From: Ardenticatenales bacterium | GTDB lineage: Bacteria > Chloroflexota > Anaerolineae > Promineifilales > UBA4811 | DNA: 39,834 nt | Direction of reading: 5' to 3' | Assembly (NCBI GenBank): GCA_030593075.1 | Contig: JAUVHW010000005.1 | Location: forward strand, 1 to 39,834 | Part shown: piece by piece, positions 1 through 6,860 of the stretch | How positions within the stretch are numbered: the first letter of the stretch is position 1 | How the letters are laid out: every line of letters starts with the position of its first letter | The notes under the pieces: model-generated | Seen by the model: the letters and a program-made list of their open reading frames with translations, nothing else | Database searches by the model: none | What the model was told of the DNA's origin: nothing | Made by a program: the position numbers and the translations under genes

Positions 1-849
1 CAGCACTCCCGCCCTCGCCCTCTCCAACATGGCGGCTCCAAGCCGCTCGTCGGTGAAGGAGAAGGCCAGGAACCGGATGCTCTCGCTGGCGCCGGACACG
101 ATCTCCAGCACCCGCTCCATCACCCCGTCTTCGGGGGCAAACCGGGTCTCTACCGGCGTGCCCTCAATAGACAGCCGTGTGTGAGGCGTGGCGGCCGGAG
201 ACGTAGCGCCAAAGGCATTCTCCAGGAACATCTCCTCGAACTCTTGGACGTAGTTCTGAGCCAGCCGCTCAGAGACGATGCGGATGGCGTTGTTGTTATT
301 GCGATAGGTGCCGCTGTCGGTGAGATTCCACGAGCCGGTCCAGGTGACGAAACCATCGAGCACCGCGAACTTGTTGTGCATGGTGGCTGACCGTCCGTCG
401 CCCACCACTGGAATGCCGGCCTCAATCAACTCCCGCGGATGATCCAGCTCTATGTTGTCGCTATCGGTGACCATCCGCGCCCGCACGCCGCGCCGGTGGG
501 CCCGCACGAGGGCGTCGGTTATGCTCTGCAGGTTCAACTCGTAGGCGGCAACATCGACCGAGGACTGAGCGTGGTCGATGTCGGCCGCCAGCACCGTATC
601 TAACCCCCCGAGCCAGGTCGGCTCCTCTTGAGGAACGGTAAAGAACACTTCGTACCATCCGCCGCCCGCGGCGGAGACAGGCGCGGCAGGTGCGCCTGGC
701 TCTTCAATGTCGAACAGGCCAAAACCTTGCCCGCTGTGGGTGTATCGCAGCCACAGAACGGCGACAGCGAGCACCGGCAGCAGGGCCAGACCGCCGGCCA
801 GGGCAGTCCTACCCCGAGATGACTGACCGGTGAGCTGTTCCTCCTGCAC
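1..849 (-). CDS. Phospholipase D-like protein, C-terminus cut by window edge
   Basis: The frame runs open from a GTG at 849 to base 1 (283 codons) and continues outside the window. An N-terminal hydrophobic segment (about residues 19-34) looks like an uncleaved membrane anchor, followed by a Gly/Ala/Pro linker. Residues 85-200 form the first PLD half: the HKD motif is visible as H158, K160 and D165 (MHNKFAVLD), followed by the usual TGSWNLTDSG turn. The sequence then enters the second half (SIRFLAFSFTDE), whose HKD motif must lie off the edge. PLD-superfamily enzymes cut phosphodiester bonds in lipids or nucleic acids; the substrate cannot be told here. The GTG start is chosen because an in-frame TGA lies a short way upstream and no ATG precedes the hydrophobic segment. 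Its promoter is probably at 1013-1041, which leaves a leader of about 155 nt. Confidence 0.85.
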   Translation of the reverse strand, partial: MQEEQLTGQSSRGRTALAGGLALLPVLAVAVLWLRYTHSGQGFGLFDIEEPGAPAAPVSAAGGGWYEVFFTVPQEEPTWLGGLDTVLAADIDHAQSSVDVAAYELNLQSITDALVRAHRRGVRARMVTDSDNIELDHPRELIEAGIPVVGDGRSATMHNKFAVLDGFVTWTGSWNLTDSGTYRNNNNAIRIVSERLAQNYVQEFEEMFLENAFGATSPAATPHTRLSIEGTPVETRFAPEDGVMERVLEIVSGASESIRFLAFSFTDERLGAAMLERARAGVL

Positions 850-1012
850 CTGTGTGATCTCTCGCCCGCTTCTCCAACGCTGGTGCGCAGCTCTGCACCC
901 TCTCCCTCAGCTCGGACTACCGTTCGCACGCCGGCGTCTCTCAGCGGGGGCGATGGCTTCTCTGTTCCTGCTGGGATGCGAGTGTACGGCTAGCGACGCT
1001 CTGGTGATTGCC

Positions 1013-1041
1013 AGTATAGTGTCTTTCTCCACCAGCGCCAA
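1013..1041 (-). promoter_or_regulatory. Predicted sigma70-type promoter for the PLD-like gene
   Basis: On the minus strand TTGGCG (1036-1041) and TATACT (1013-1018) are separated by 17 nt. It lies in the divergent gap 850-1191, which otherwise holds only the opposite promoter at 1121-1149. Confidence 0.5.
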
Positions 1042-1120
1042 GGCGGTTCCGCCGAGGCAGCGAACAGCCTTGCCTGCCGCGCCGCGCGCCGGTGCGGTTG
1101 CCCTGGTGCGGTTCTGTTCT

Positions 1121-1149
1121 TTGCTGCGTTCCTCTGCCCGCCGTATAAT
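1121..1149 (+). promoter_or_regulatory. Predicted sigma70-type promoter for the aminotransferase
   Basis: TTGCTG (1121-1126), 17-nt spacer, then a perfect TATAAT (1144-1149). Transcription would start near 1156, about 36 nt upstream of the TTG start codon at 1192. The gap 850-1191 shows no gene of its own. Confidence 0.65.
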
Positions 1150-1191
1150 TACTCTCCAGACGCAGAGTGGGAGCGGCGCAGGAGGTGCCCT

Positions 1192-2373
1192 TTGGACAAG
1201 CGGCTGAATCGGTTTGCGAGCCGTGTGAGCAATCTGAGGGAAGAGGGCGCCTACGCCGTGCTGACCCAGGCTCAGGCGCTGGAGGCAGACGGGCGCGACA
1301 TCATTCACCTGGAGATCGGCCAGCCGGATTTCCAGACCTTTCCCAACGTCAGCAGGGCGGGGGTGCAAGCGATTGCCGATGGACAGACGCGCTATACGGC
1401 GCCGGCCGGCCTGCCGGCGCTTCGCGCCGCAATCGCCCGTGATGCCGGCGAGCGCCGCGGTATTGTCGTCAAGCCCGAGCAGGTCATCGTCGGGCCGGGC
1501 GCCAAGCCTCTCATCTACTTCCCCATCATGGCGCTGGTGGAGCCGGGCGACGAGGTGATCTATCCCGACCCAGGCTTTCCCAGCTACCGCGCCATCATCG
1601 AGTTGGCGGGCGGAGTGCCTGTTCCGGTTCCCCTGTTGGAGGAGACCGGCTTTTCCTTCGATTTGGCCGCCTTTGACGCCAGGGTCGGCCCCCGCACCCG
1701 GATGGTCATTCTCAACTCCCCTTCGAACCCGACCGGAGGCATCCTCCCGCGCGATGACCTGGCCCACGTGCTGCAGGCCGCTGAGCGGCATGGCGGTTGG
1801 GTGCTCTCGGATGAGATCTACATGCGATTGGTGTACGGAGACGAGCCGGCCGTGAGCATGGGGGCACTGCCTGAAGCACGCCAGCGCACCATCATCATGG
1901 ACGGCTTTTCCAAGACCTATGGCATGACTGGCTGGCGGCTGGGATTCGCCGTCATGCCCGAGGCCTTGGCAGAGAAGGTCGGCCTCCTCGTGACCCACTC
2001 TGTAGGTTGCACGGCCGCCTTCACCCAGTTCGCTGGCATAGAAGCCCTCACAGGACCCCAGGAGCCGGTGGAGGCGGTTCGGGCTGAGTACCAGCAGCGA
2101 CGCGACCTCATCGTTGCGGGGCTCAACGCCATTCCTGGAATCACCTGCCGGACACCGCAAGGGGCGTTCTACGTCTTCCCCAACGTCAAGAGCTTTGGCA
2201 TCTCTTCGGACGAGTTGGCTGCCTACTTGCTGGACCAAGCGGGGGTCGCCGTGTTGCCTGGCACTGCCTTCGGAGAACAAGGCGAGGGGTATCTGCGTCT
2301 CTGCTACGCCAACTCGCGCCAGAGGATACAGCAGGCGCTCGGGAGGATGGAGCAGGCGCTGGCCCGGATGTAG
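1192..2373 (+). CDS. PLP-dependent aminotransferase, class I/II
   Basis: A 393-residue fold-type I aminotransferase of the aspartate aminotransferase group. Visible signatures are the N-terminal substrate/PLP region (IGQPDFQTF), the SNPTGG turn, the DEIYMRLVY strand, the lysine motif SKTYGMTGWRLG that forms the internal aldimine, and a C-terminal arginine in the LRLCYANS region that would bind the substrate carboxylate. Its substrate is not predictable; aspartate, alanine or aromatic amino acids are all possible. The start is TTG: a strong AGGAGGTG Shine-Dalgarno sits at 1180-1187 and no ATG or GTG fits better. It is a single-gene unit, divergent from the PLD-like gene and convergent with ecfT. 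A 457-codon opposite-strand frame over the same bases is a codon-bias shadow. Confidence 0.93.
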   Translation: MDKRLNRFASRVSNLREEGAYAVLTQAQALEADGRDIIHLEIGQPDFQTFPNVSRAGVQAIADGQTRYTAPAGLPALRAAIARDAGERRGIVVKPEQVIVGPGAKPLIYFPIMALVEPGDEVIYPDPGFPSYRAIIELAGGVPVPVPLLEETGFSFDLAAFDARVGPRTRMVILNSPSNPTGGILPRDDLAHVLQAAERHGGWVLSDEIYMRLVYGDEPAVSMGALPEARQRTIIMDGFSKTYGMTGWRLGFAVMPEALAEKVGLLVTHSVGCTAAFTQFAGIEALTGPQEPVEAVRAEYQQRRDLIVAGLNAIPGITCRTPQGAFYVFPNVKSFGISSDELAAYLLDQAGVAVLPGTAFGEQGEGYLRLCYANSRQRIQQALGRMEQALARM

Positions 2374-2388
2374 CTTCCCCTCCCTCGT

Positions 2389-2411
2389 GCGGTCTCCTCT
2401 GTGGGGACCGC
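2389..2411. terminator. Hairpin between convergent genes
   Basis: GCGGTC (2389-2394) pairs with GACCGC (2406-2411) around an 11-nt loop, in the 39-nt gap between the convergent aminotransferase and ecfT stops. There is no clear T-run on either strand, so it would be a weak or factor-assisted bidirectional terminator. Confidence 0.4.
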
Positions 2412-2412
2412 C

Positions 2413-3183
2413 CTATGTGAGCTTCCAGGCAAGGCTGGCGCCCAGTAGCAGCAGCAATCCGGCCGTAGCCGCCCAGTCCACCGGCCGGAACCGGATGTCG
2501 TGCAGCGTGCTGCGCGGCCCCGGCGCTCCAAAGCCGCGCGCCGCCAACGCCATTCCTAGATTGTCCGCCATTCGCAGGGCAGCAATCATCACCGCCACCA
2601 GCATCGGCAGGTAGTTTCGCGCCCGACGCACGAAACTGCCCCGGCCGGGGTCCCAGCCGCGGGCTTGCTGCGCTTCGTAGACGGACTGGTACAGTCCGTA
2701 GGTGGTGGGCAGGTAGCGAATCGCCAGGCTCACCGTCAGCCCCCACTCGTACGGCAAGCCTAACCTGACCAGGCCCCTGACCAGCAGCGCCGGCTCGGTG
2801 GTAAAGAGCAGAGCTGCCGTCACAAACGTCATTGCGTTCACCCGCAGGGCAAAGACCGCGCCGGATCGCACCCCCTCCATCGTCCATCGCAGCGGGCCTA
2901 GCTGCCACAGCACCTGCCCGCTCGGCGGCGAGGCAAAAAACGGCTGCAGCACCAGGATCATGACTGTAAGCGGCAGCATTCGCTTCCACAGCCAGCCGAG
3001 TCGTTCCCAGGCAATCCCGGCCGCCAGCAGGACCAGGTGGAACGCCACCAGGACGACCCCCATCACCGCGAGCTCTTGAAACAGCAGACAGATCACCAGG
3101 CCAACCACGGTCAGGAGCATCTTGGTGCGCGGGTCCAACTCGTGGAGCCAGCTCCGTTGGGGGATGTACAGTTCGAACTGCAT
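2413..3183 (-). CDS. ecfT: ECF transporter transmembrane subunit EcfT (CbiQ family)
   Basis: A 256-residue membrane protein with five to six hydrophobic segments and the two cytoplasmic coupling motifs of the EcfT/CbiQ family: AQQARGWD (about residues 170-177) and ALAARGFGAPG (about 215-225). The Ala-Arg-Gly signatures dock on the two EcfA ATPases. EcfT joins a substrate-binding S component to EcfA1/A2 for vitamin or metal uptake. Neither ATPase nor an S component is present nearby, so the gene is an orphan in this window or belongs to a shared (group II) ECF module encoded elsewhere. It lies 76 nt downstream of the methylmalonyl-CoA mutase gene, a B12 enzyme, which hints at but does not prove cobalamin or cobalt uptake. 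No strong Shine-Dalgarno is visible before the ATG. Confidence 0.88.
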   Translation of the reverse strand: MQFELYIPQRSWLHELDPRTKMLLTVVGLVICLLFQELAVMGVVLVAFHLVLLAAGIAWERLGWLWKRMLPLTVMILVLQPFFASPPSGQVLWQLGPLRWTMEGVRSGAVFALRVNAMTFVTAALLFTTEPALLVRGLVRLGLPYEWGLTVSLAIRYLPTTYGLYQSVYEAQQARGWDPGRGSFVRRARNYLPMLVAVMIAALRMADNLGMALAARGFGAPGPRSTLHDIRFRPVDWAATAGLLLLLGASLAWKLT

Positions 3184-3259
3184 CAGGCAGAGACCCGGCT
3201 CATGACACGATACAGAGTGCGCGGGCCCGCATCTGGTCTAACGGGCCTTCATCTGCGCG

Positions 3260-4927
3260 CTATACGACGGTGCCCGGCCGGTACTCCCCCCAGATCCGCC
3301 GCAGCACGCCGCAGATCTCCCCTATGGTCACGTCGCCTTCTACACACGCGATCAGAACTGGCAGCAGGGCGCCCGAGCCGGCCGCAACCGCTGCCGGCTC
3401 TAACTGGCCCAGCAACTCCGCCACCCGGTCGGAATCTCGCCGTGTTCGCAGTCTCCCCAGCTTCTCCCGTTGCGCCTGCTCGATTGCAGGGTTGAAGCGC
3501 AGCAGGTCCAGCTCTCGGGTTTCCTCCACCCTGAACCTGTTGACTCCCACCACCACTGCGCTTCCCTCTTCGACCGCCTGCTGGTGCTGGTAGGCTGCCT
3601 GCTCGATCTCTGTCTGTACGTATCCGGCCTCGATAGCTGCGAGCGCACCGCCCATTTCCTCGATCTCGTCGATGTACGCTCGCGCACGAGCTTCGATTTG
3701 GTCGGTCAGGTATTCCACGTAATAGCTGCCCGCCAGGGGGTCCACCGTGTCCGCCACACCCGATTCGTGCCCGATTATCTGTTGGGTGCGCAGTGCGATC
3801 TGTACTGACTGCTCGGTCGGCAAGGAGAGGGCCTCGTCCCGGCTGTTGGTATGGAGCGACTGAGTGCCTCCCAGGACGGCCGCCAGAGCTTGCAGCGTTA
3901 CCCGAACCACGTTGTTCTCTGGCTGTTGAGCGGTCAGGGTGCAGCCGTCGGTCTGGGTGTGGAAGCGCAGCCGCCAGCTCCTGGGGTCCTGGGTGCCGAA
4001 CCGCTCGCGCATGATCCGGGCCCACAACCGGCGGACCGCTCGGAACTTGGCCACCTCTTCCAGCAAGTTGTTGTGCGCGCCGAAAAAGAAGGCCAGCCGA
4101 GGAGCGAAATCGTCCACCGCCAACCCGGCTAACAGCGCCGCCTCCACGTAGGCAATTGCGTTGGCCAGCGTAAAGGCGATTTCCTGGACGGCCGTGCTCC
4201 CCGCCTCGCGGACGTGATAGCCGCTTATGCTAATGGTGTTCCAGCGCGGCACGTGCTGCTTGCAGTAGGCAAAGAGATCGGTGATGAGCCGCATGGAAGG
4301 CCTGGGTGGAAAGATGTAGGTTCCGCGCGCAACGTACTCTTTGAGGATGTCGTTCTGCACTGTGCCCCGGAGCTTAGCCTGATCGACGCCCTGCCGCTTG
4401 GCGACCGCGATGTACATCGCCAACAAGATGGCGGCCGGAGCGTTGATCGTCATGCTGGTGCTCACCTTGTCGAGCGGAATCCCCTCAAACAGTGTCTCCA
4501 TGTCCTGCAGCGATGAGACTGCCACGCCCGCCTTGCCCACCTCTCCTGCCGCCAGTGGATCGTCGCTGTCGTATCCGATCTGAGTGGGCAGGTCAAAGGC
4601 GACCGAAAGGCCGGTCTGTCCCTGCTCCAACAGGAACTTGAAGCGGGCGTTCGATTCCTCGGCGCTAGCATAGCCAGCGTACTGGCGCATGGTCCATAGC
4701 CGGCTGCGGTACATGGTGGGCTGTGCGCCCCGCGTGAAGGGATATTGGCCGGGGAAGCCCAGCTTTTCCAGATAGTCCGGCTCCGTCGGACCGGCCGGCA
4801 GGTGGGTCCGCTCCACTGGTATGCCAGATGGTGTCTCGAACACCTCCGCCCGCTCAGGGAACCGGCTCAGTGCAGGCTCCACCGTCTGCTTTTCCCACTG
4901 CTGCTTTGTTTCCAGAATTGCGTTCAT
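3260..4927 (-). CDS. mcmA: Methylmalonyl-CoA mutase large (alpha) subunit
   Basis: A 555-residue protein matching the substrate-binding TIM-barrel domain of acyl-CoA mutases: [12 protein letters not shown] (65-76, with the Tyr expected to contact the substrate), [13 protein letters not shown] (81-93) and [19 protein letters not shown]. It ends after the barrel and its helical tail and lacks the C-terminal cobalamin-binding domain (no DxHxxG), so it needs a separate small B12-binding subunit, which is not in this window. The reaction is (R)-methylmalonyl-CoA to succinyl-CoA; a related mutase such as isobutyryl- or ethylmalonyl-CoA mutase cannot be fully excluded. The start at 4927 (MNAILETK) is preferred over an upstream in-frame ATG at 5005, because that one would lie upstream of the predicted transcription start and adds residues unlike the family. 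No MeaB chaperone or epimerase is adjacent. Confidence 0.93.
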   Translation of the reverse strand: MNAILETKQQWEKQTVEPALSRFPERAEVFETPSGIPVERTHLPAGPTEPDYLEKLGFPGQYPFTRGAQPTMYRSRLWTMRQYAGYASAEESNARFKFLLEQGQTGLSVAFDLPTQIGYDSDDPLAAGEVGKAGVAVSSLQDMETLFEGIPLDKVSTSMTINAPAAILLAMYIAVAKRQGVDQAKLRGTVQNDILKEYVARGTYIFPPRPSMRLITDLFAYCKQHVPRWNTISISGYHVREAGSTAVQEIAFTLANAIAYVEAALLAGLAVDDFAPRLAFFFGAHNNLLEEVAKFRAVRRLWARIMRERFGTQDPRSWRLRFHTQTDGCTLTAQQPENNVVRVTLQALAAVLGGTQSLHTNSRDEALSLPTEQSVQIALRTQQIIGHESGVADTVDPLAGSYYVEYLTDQIEARARAYIDEIEEMGGALAAIEAGYVQTEIEQAAYQHQQAVEEGSAVVVGVNRFRVEETRELDLLRFNPAIEQAQREKLGRLRTRRDSDRVAELLGQLEPAAVAAGSGALLPVLIACVEGDVTIGEICGVLRRIWGEYRPGTVV

Positions 4928-4976
4928 TTTCGTCCCGTTTAGCCGTCGTTGACGGCCAGGATAGCATCGCGCGTGT

Positions 4977-5005
4977 TTTGTACCATTGTTTCTCGGAACG
5001 CACAA
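4977..5005 (-). promoter_or_regulatory. Predicted promoter of the mutase gene
   Basis: Minus strand TTGTGC (5000-5005), 17-nt spacer, then TACAAA (4977-4982) preceded by TGG (extended -10). The start codon is 50 nt downstream. Two inverted repeats lie just upstream (5013-5033 and 5038-5076). Confidence 0.45.
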
Positions 5006-5012
5006 GGCCTGT

Positions 5013-5076
5013 GTGACACACCCTCCATGTCACGTATGGCGTCAGTCACGACCGCCGACAGTCAGAAGCTGACGCC
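5013..5076. promoter_or_regulatory. Two inverted repeats upstream of the mutase promoter
   Basis: GTGACA (5013-5018) / TGTCAC (5028-5033), and GGCGTCAG (5038-5045) / CTGACGCC (5069-5076). The first is immediately upstream of the predicted -35 box, where an activator would bind. The rest of the 4928-5271 gap shows no open frame with family-like sequence. Confidence 0.35.
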
Positions 5077-5271
5077 GGTCGGGGGAGCCAGCTCTCTGCA
5101 ACGGCCGTCAACCTGTGGTAGAGTAGACTGCAGCGGAACTGCTGGCAGAGTTCTTTGCCGGAGTCGCCGCAACGGCCCTTCTGTTTCGTCTGGCACACTG
5201 CTAGTGAAGCGTGTCCGCGGGCCGTGGGCAACTGAGCATAGTGAAAGCTACCGGCCGAGAGGGCTGAAACC

Positions 5272-5571
5272 ATGAGTGCGGTTGCCAACATTGGCACTCT
5301 CATTGTCAAGTCGCCATCCATCCGTGGCGGGCGGCCGCGCATCAGCGGCACCGGCGTCACGGTTCAGTGGATCGTCGGCTGGTACAGGCTCGGCCTTCGC
5401 GCCGAGGAGATCGCGGACCAATTCGGTCATCTCACGTTGGCCCAGGTTTCTGCGGCCCTGGCATACTATCATGCCAACCGAGACGAGATCGACGCGGCGA
5501 TCGCAGCTGAAGAAACGAACGCAGCCAGGCTGGAATGGGAATCTGCTTCGCTGGCCAGACCGGACGTGTGA
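5272..5571 (+). CDS. DUF433 domain protein (antitoxin-like)
   Basis: A 99-residue protein with the DUF433 core: SPSIRGGRPRISGTGVTVQWIV (about 14-35), a short helix-turn-helix-like stretch and the (A)ALAYYHANRDEIDAAI region (about 62-77). DUF433 proteins are commonly the antitoxin partners of PIN-like DUF5615 toxins. No such toxin follows: the next 70 bases contain no PIN-like frame, so the antitoxin appears orphaned. A GAGAGGG Shine-Dalgarno precedes the ATG. After the TGA stop the same frame continues for 18 codons (PFLAEAYARGQVLSES...), which resembles a nucleotidyltransferase C-terminus; see findings. It is the first gene of a degraded toxin-antitoxin island with the MNT and HEPN genes that follow. 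Confidence 0.82.
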   Translation: MSAVANIGTLIVKSPSIRGGRPRISGTGVTVQWIVGWYRLGLRAEEIADQFGHLTLAQVSAALAYYHANRDEIDAAIAAEETNAARLEWESASLARPDV

Positions 5572-5644
5572 CCCTTTCTGGCGGAGGCGTATGCCAGGGG
5601 TCAAGTGCTGAGTGAATCCCGTGGTGGCTGAGGAGACGAGGACC

Positions 5645-5944
5645 ATGGAGACCCGCCACGTAACAGAAGCCGATATTCAGGAGATGGTTCGTCGCATCGT
5701 TGCGGCAGCCAATCCTGTGAAAGTGATCCTGATTGGCTCTCGGGCGCGAGAGACAGCGCGGCCGTGCAGCGATGTGGACCTGCTCGTTATCGAGCGCGAC
5801 CCGGTGGCCCATCGGCATGAAGCAGCCCGTCTGCGCCGCCTGCTGCGGGATTTCCGGGTACCCATCGACATCATTTTGTTGGAGCAGTCCTTCGCCGAGC
5901 GGTACTGGGATGTTCCGGGATCGGTGCTCTATCCCGCGTTTTGA
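5645..5944 (+). CDS. Minimal nucleotidyltransferase (MntA-like antitoxin), shortened by a stop codon
   Basis: A 99-residue MNT-fold protein. The active-site signature is clear: GSRARETARPCSDVDLLV, with the GS motif and the DxD metal pair, and a third acidic residue in PIDIILLE. In the known MntA/HepT (type VII) systems this protein AMPylates and silences a HEPN ribonuclease encoded just downstream, as here. The ATG at 5645 is preferred to a GTG at 5612 because GAGGAG lies at a good distance upstream. The protein ends ...DVPGSVLYPAF at a TGA (5942-5944), but the same frame continues EGRVLHG to a second TGA at 5966-5968. The family normally ends YPALREGRVLY, so the first TGA looks like a CGA-to-TGA mutation that removed the last residues. 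Confidence 0.85.
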   Translation: METRHVTEADIQEMVRRIVAAANPVKVILIGSRARETARPCSDVDLLVIERDPVAHRHEAARLRRLLRDFRVPIDIILLEQSFAERYWDVPGSVLYPAF

Positions 5945-5960
5945 GAGGGAAGAGTCCTCC

Positions 5961-6191
5961 ATGGCTGACAGCCGTGAGACCCGTCTCCAGGAACTGGTCC
6001 GCCTTTTGCTTCGTAAGGCACGACAGGACCTGGCTCTTGTGAAGGTGGTTGGAAGCAACCAGACAGATGGTGATGAGGTTGCTGGTTTCCGCACCGCCCA
6101 GGCCTCCCCGGCCGCACCCCTCAGCGCGCGAAATCGGCCACGATGTGAACCCAGGCCCCGGCCGGCAGAAGCCGCTCCAGCGCCCGGCTGA
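5961..6191 (+). pseudogene. HEPN (HepT-like) toxin remnant, truncated
   Basis: Begins with ATG at 5961 and overlaps the ancestral end of the MNT gene by 8 nt. Residues 8-50 match the HEPN N-terminus: a helix with LLRKARQDLALVKV, a variable loop, then DEVAGFRTAQ, which corresponds to the family's GFHAQQAxEKALK helix. Immediately after this (about 6095) the similarity stops, and the frame runs into Pro/Arg/Ala-rich sequence that is the antisense of the methyltransferase 3' end, stopping at 6191. The catalytic RX4-6H motif of HEPN RNases, which lies in the second half, is gone. It overlaps the convergent methyltransferase by 71 nt. A deletion that fused the toxin's 5' third to the neighbouring gene is the simplest explanation. 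Confidence 0.6.
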
Positions 6192-6849
6192 CTGCAAAAA
6201 GTGCATCGCTGAAGGCCAGGTAAGTGGGGTCCGAAATGGTCTGGATGGCGACGGTGGTGAGGCCCGCCTCCTCCCCCAGGCGGCGCAAGCGGCGTACGCT
6301 GTTGGCCCGGTAGCGCACGGGAAAAGCGTCGGCTTCCCCGCGGCTGTACAACCGGAGGACCAACCATGCCTGAAGCGGCTTGCGCTGGGCCAGTAGGCGG
6401 TTCAGCAGGCTTACCGGATGCCACCCATTCGGGGCCAGCGCAATCAGGTGCCCCCCTGGGCGTAGGATGCGCGCCGCCTCCGCAAAGGCGGCTGACGGCA
6501 TTGCCAGATGTTCCAGCACCCAACTGGCAATCACCAGGTCAAAGGTCGAGGCAGCGAACGGTAGCCGGTCCAAGAAGGCGGCCGACAGCCGGGGACGTGG
6601 AGTGTCGGCCGGCCGGAGCCGGTGTTCTCTCAGCGAGGCGGTGTCCGGATCAATGCCCACCATCCACACCTGCTCGCCCTGCAACTGCTCGACGACTCCG
6701 CCTCGGCCGCAGCCTGCGTCCAGCAGACGGACCCCCGGCCGGAGGTACTGGCGGATGGTGGCTTCATAGACCTCGGTGGCAGGCATCCACTCCGGAGCCA
6801 GAGCGAGGAGCCGCGCCCGGTATTGGTTCTGCTTGTCGAGGGAGAGCAC
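6121..6849 (-). CDS. Class I SAM-dependent methyltransferase
   Basis: A 242-residue Methyltransf_11-type enzyme. Motif I is LLDAGCGRGG (about 42-51, the SAM-binding loop), the acidic motif II residue follows in MVGIDPDT, and post-motif sequences FDLVIASWVLEHLAMP and ARILRPGGHLIALAPN match the ubiquinone/UbiE-like group. The second half is variable and gives no substrate. It starts 11 nt after the stop of the LysM/M23 lipoprotein gene and is probably co-transcribed with it. Its last 71 bases overlap the HEPN remnant on the other strand. Confidence 0.88.
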   Translation of the reverse strand: MLSLDKQNQYRARLLALAPEWMPATEVYEATIRQYLRPGVRLLDAGCGRGGVVEQLQGEQVWMVGIDPDTASLREHRLRPADTPRPRLSAAFLDRLPFAASTFDLVIASWVLEHLAMPSAAFAEAARILRPGGHLIALAPNGWHPVSLLNRLLAQRKPLQAWLVLRLYSRGEADAFPVRYRANSVRRLRRLGEEAGLTTVAIQTISDPTYLAFSDALFAVSRALERLLPAGAWVHIVADFAR

Positions 6850-6860
6850 GGCTGCGGCGC

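Noticed and set aside
907-1006. CTGAGA in the PLD leader as a TPP riboswitch
   Set aside because: The other conserved TPP-switch segments are absent; a single short motif in a GC-rich leader is not evidence.
907-2280. 457-codon frame on the minus strand
   Set aside because: It lies opposite the aminotransferase gene, has a low-complexity-like composition and no family features; a mirror effect of GC-biased codons.
4928-5271. Cobalamin riboswitch upstream of the mutase
   Set aside because: I could not find the B12-box sequence (GCCACTG-like) on either strand in this gap.
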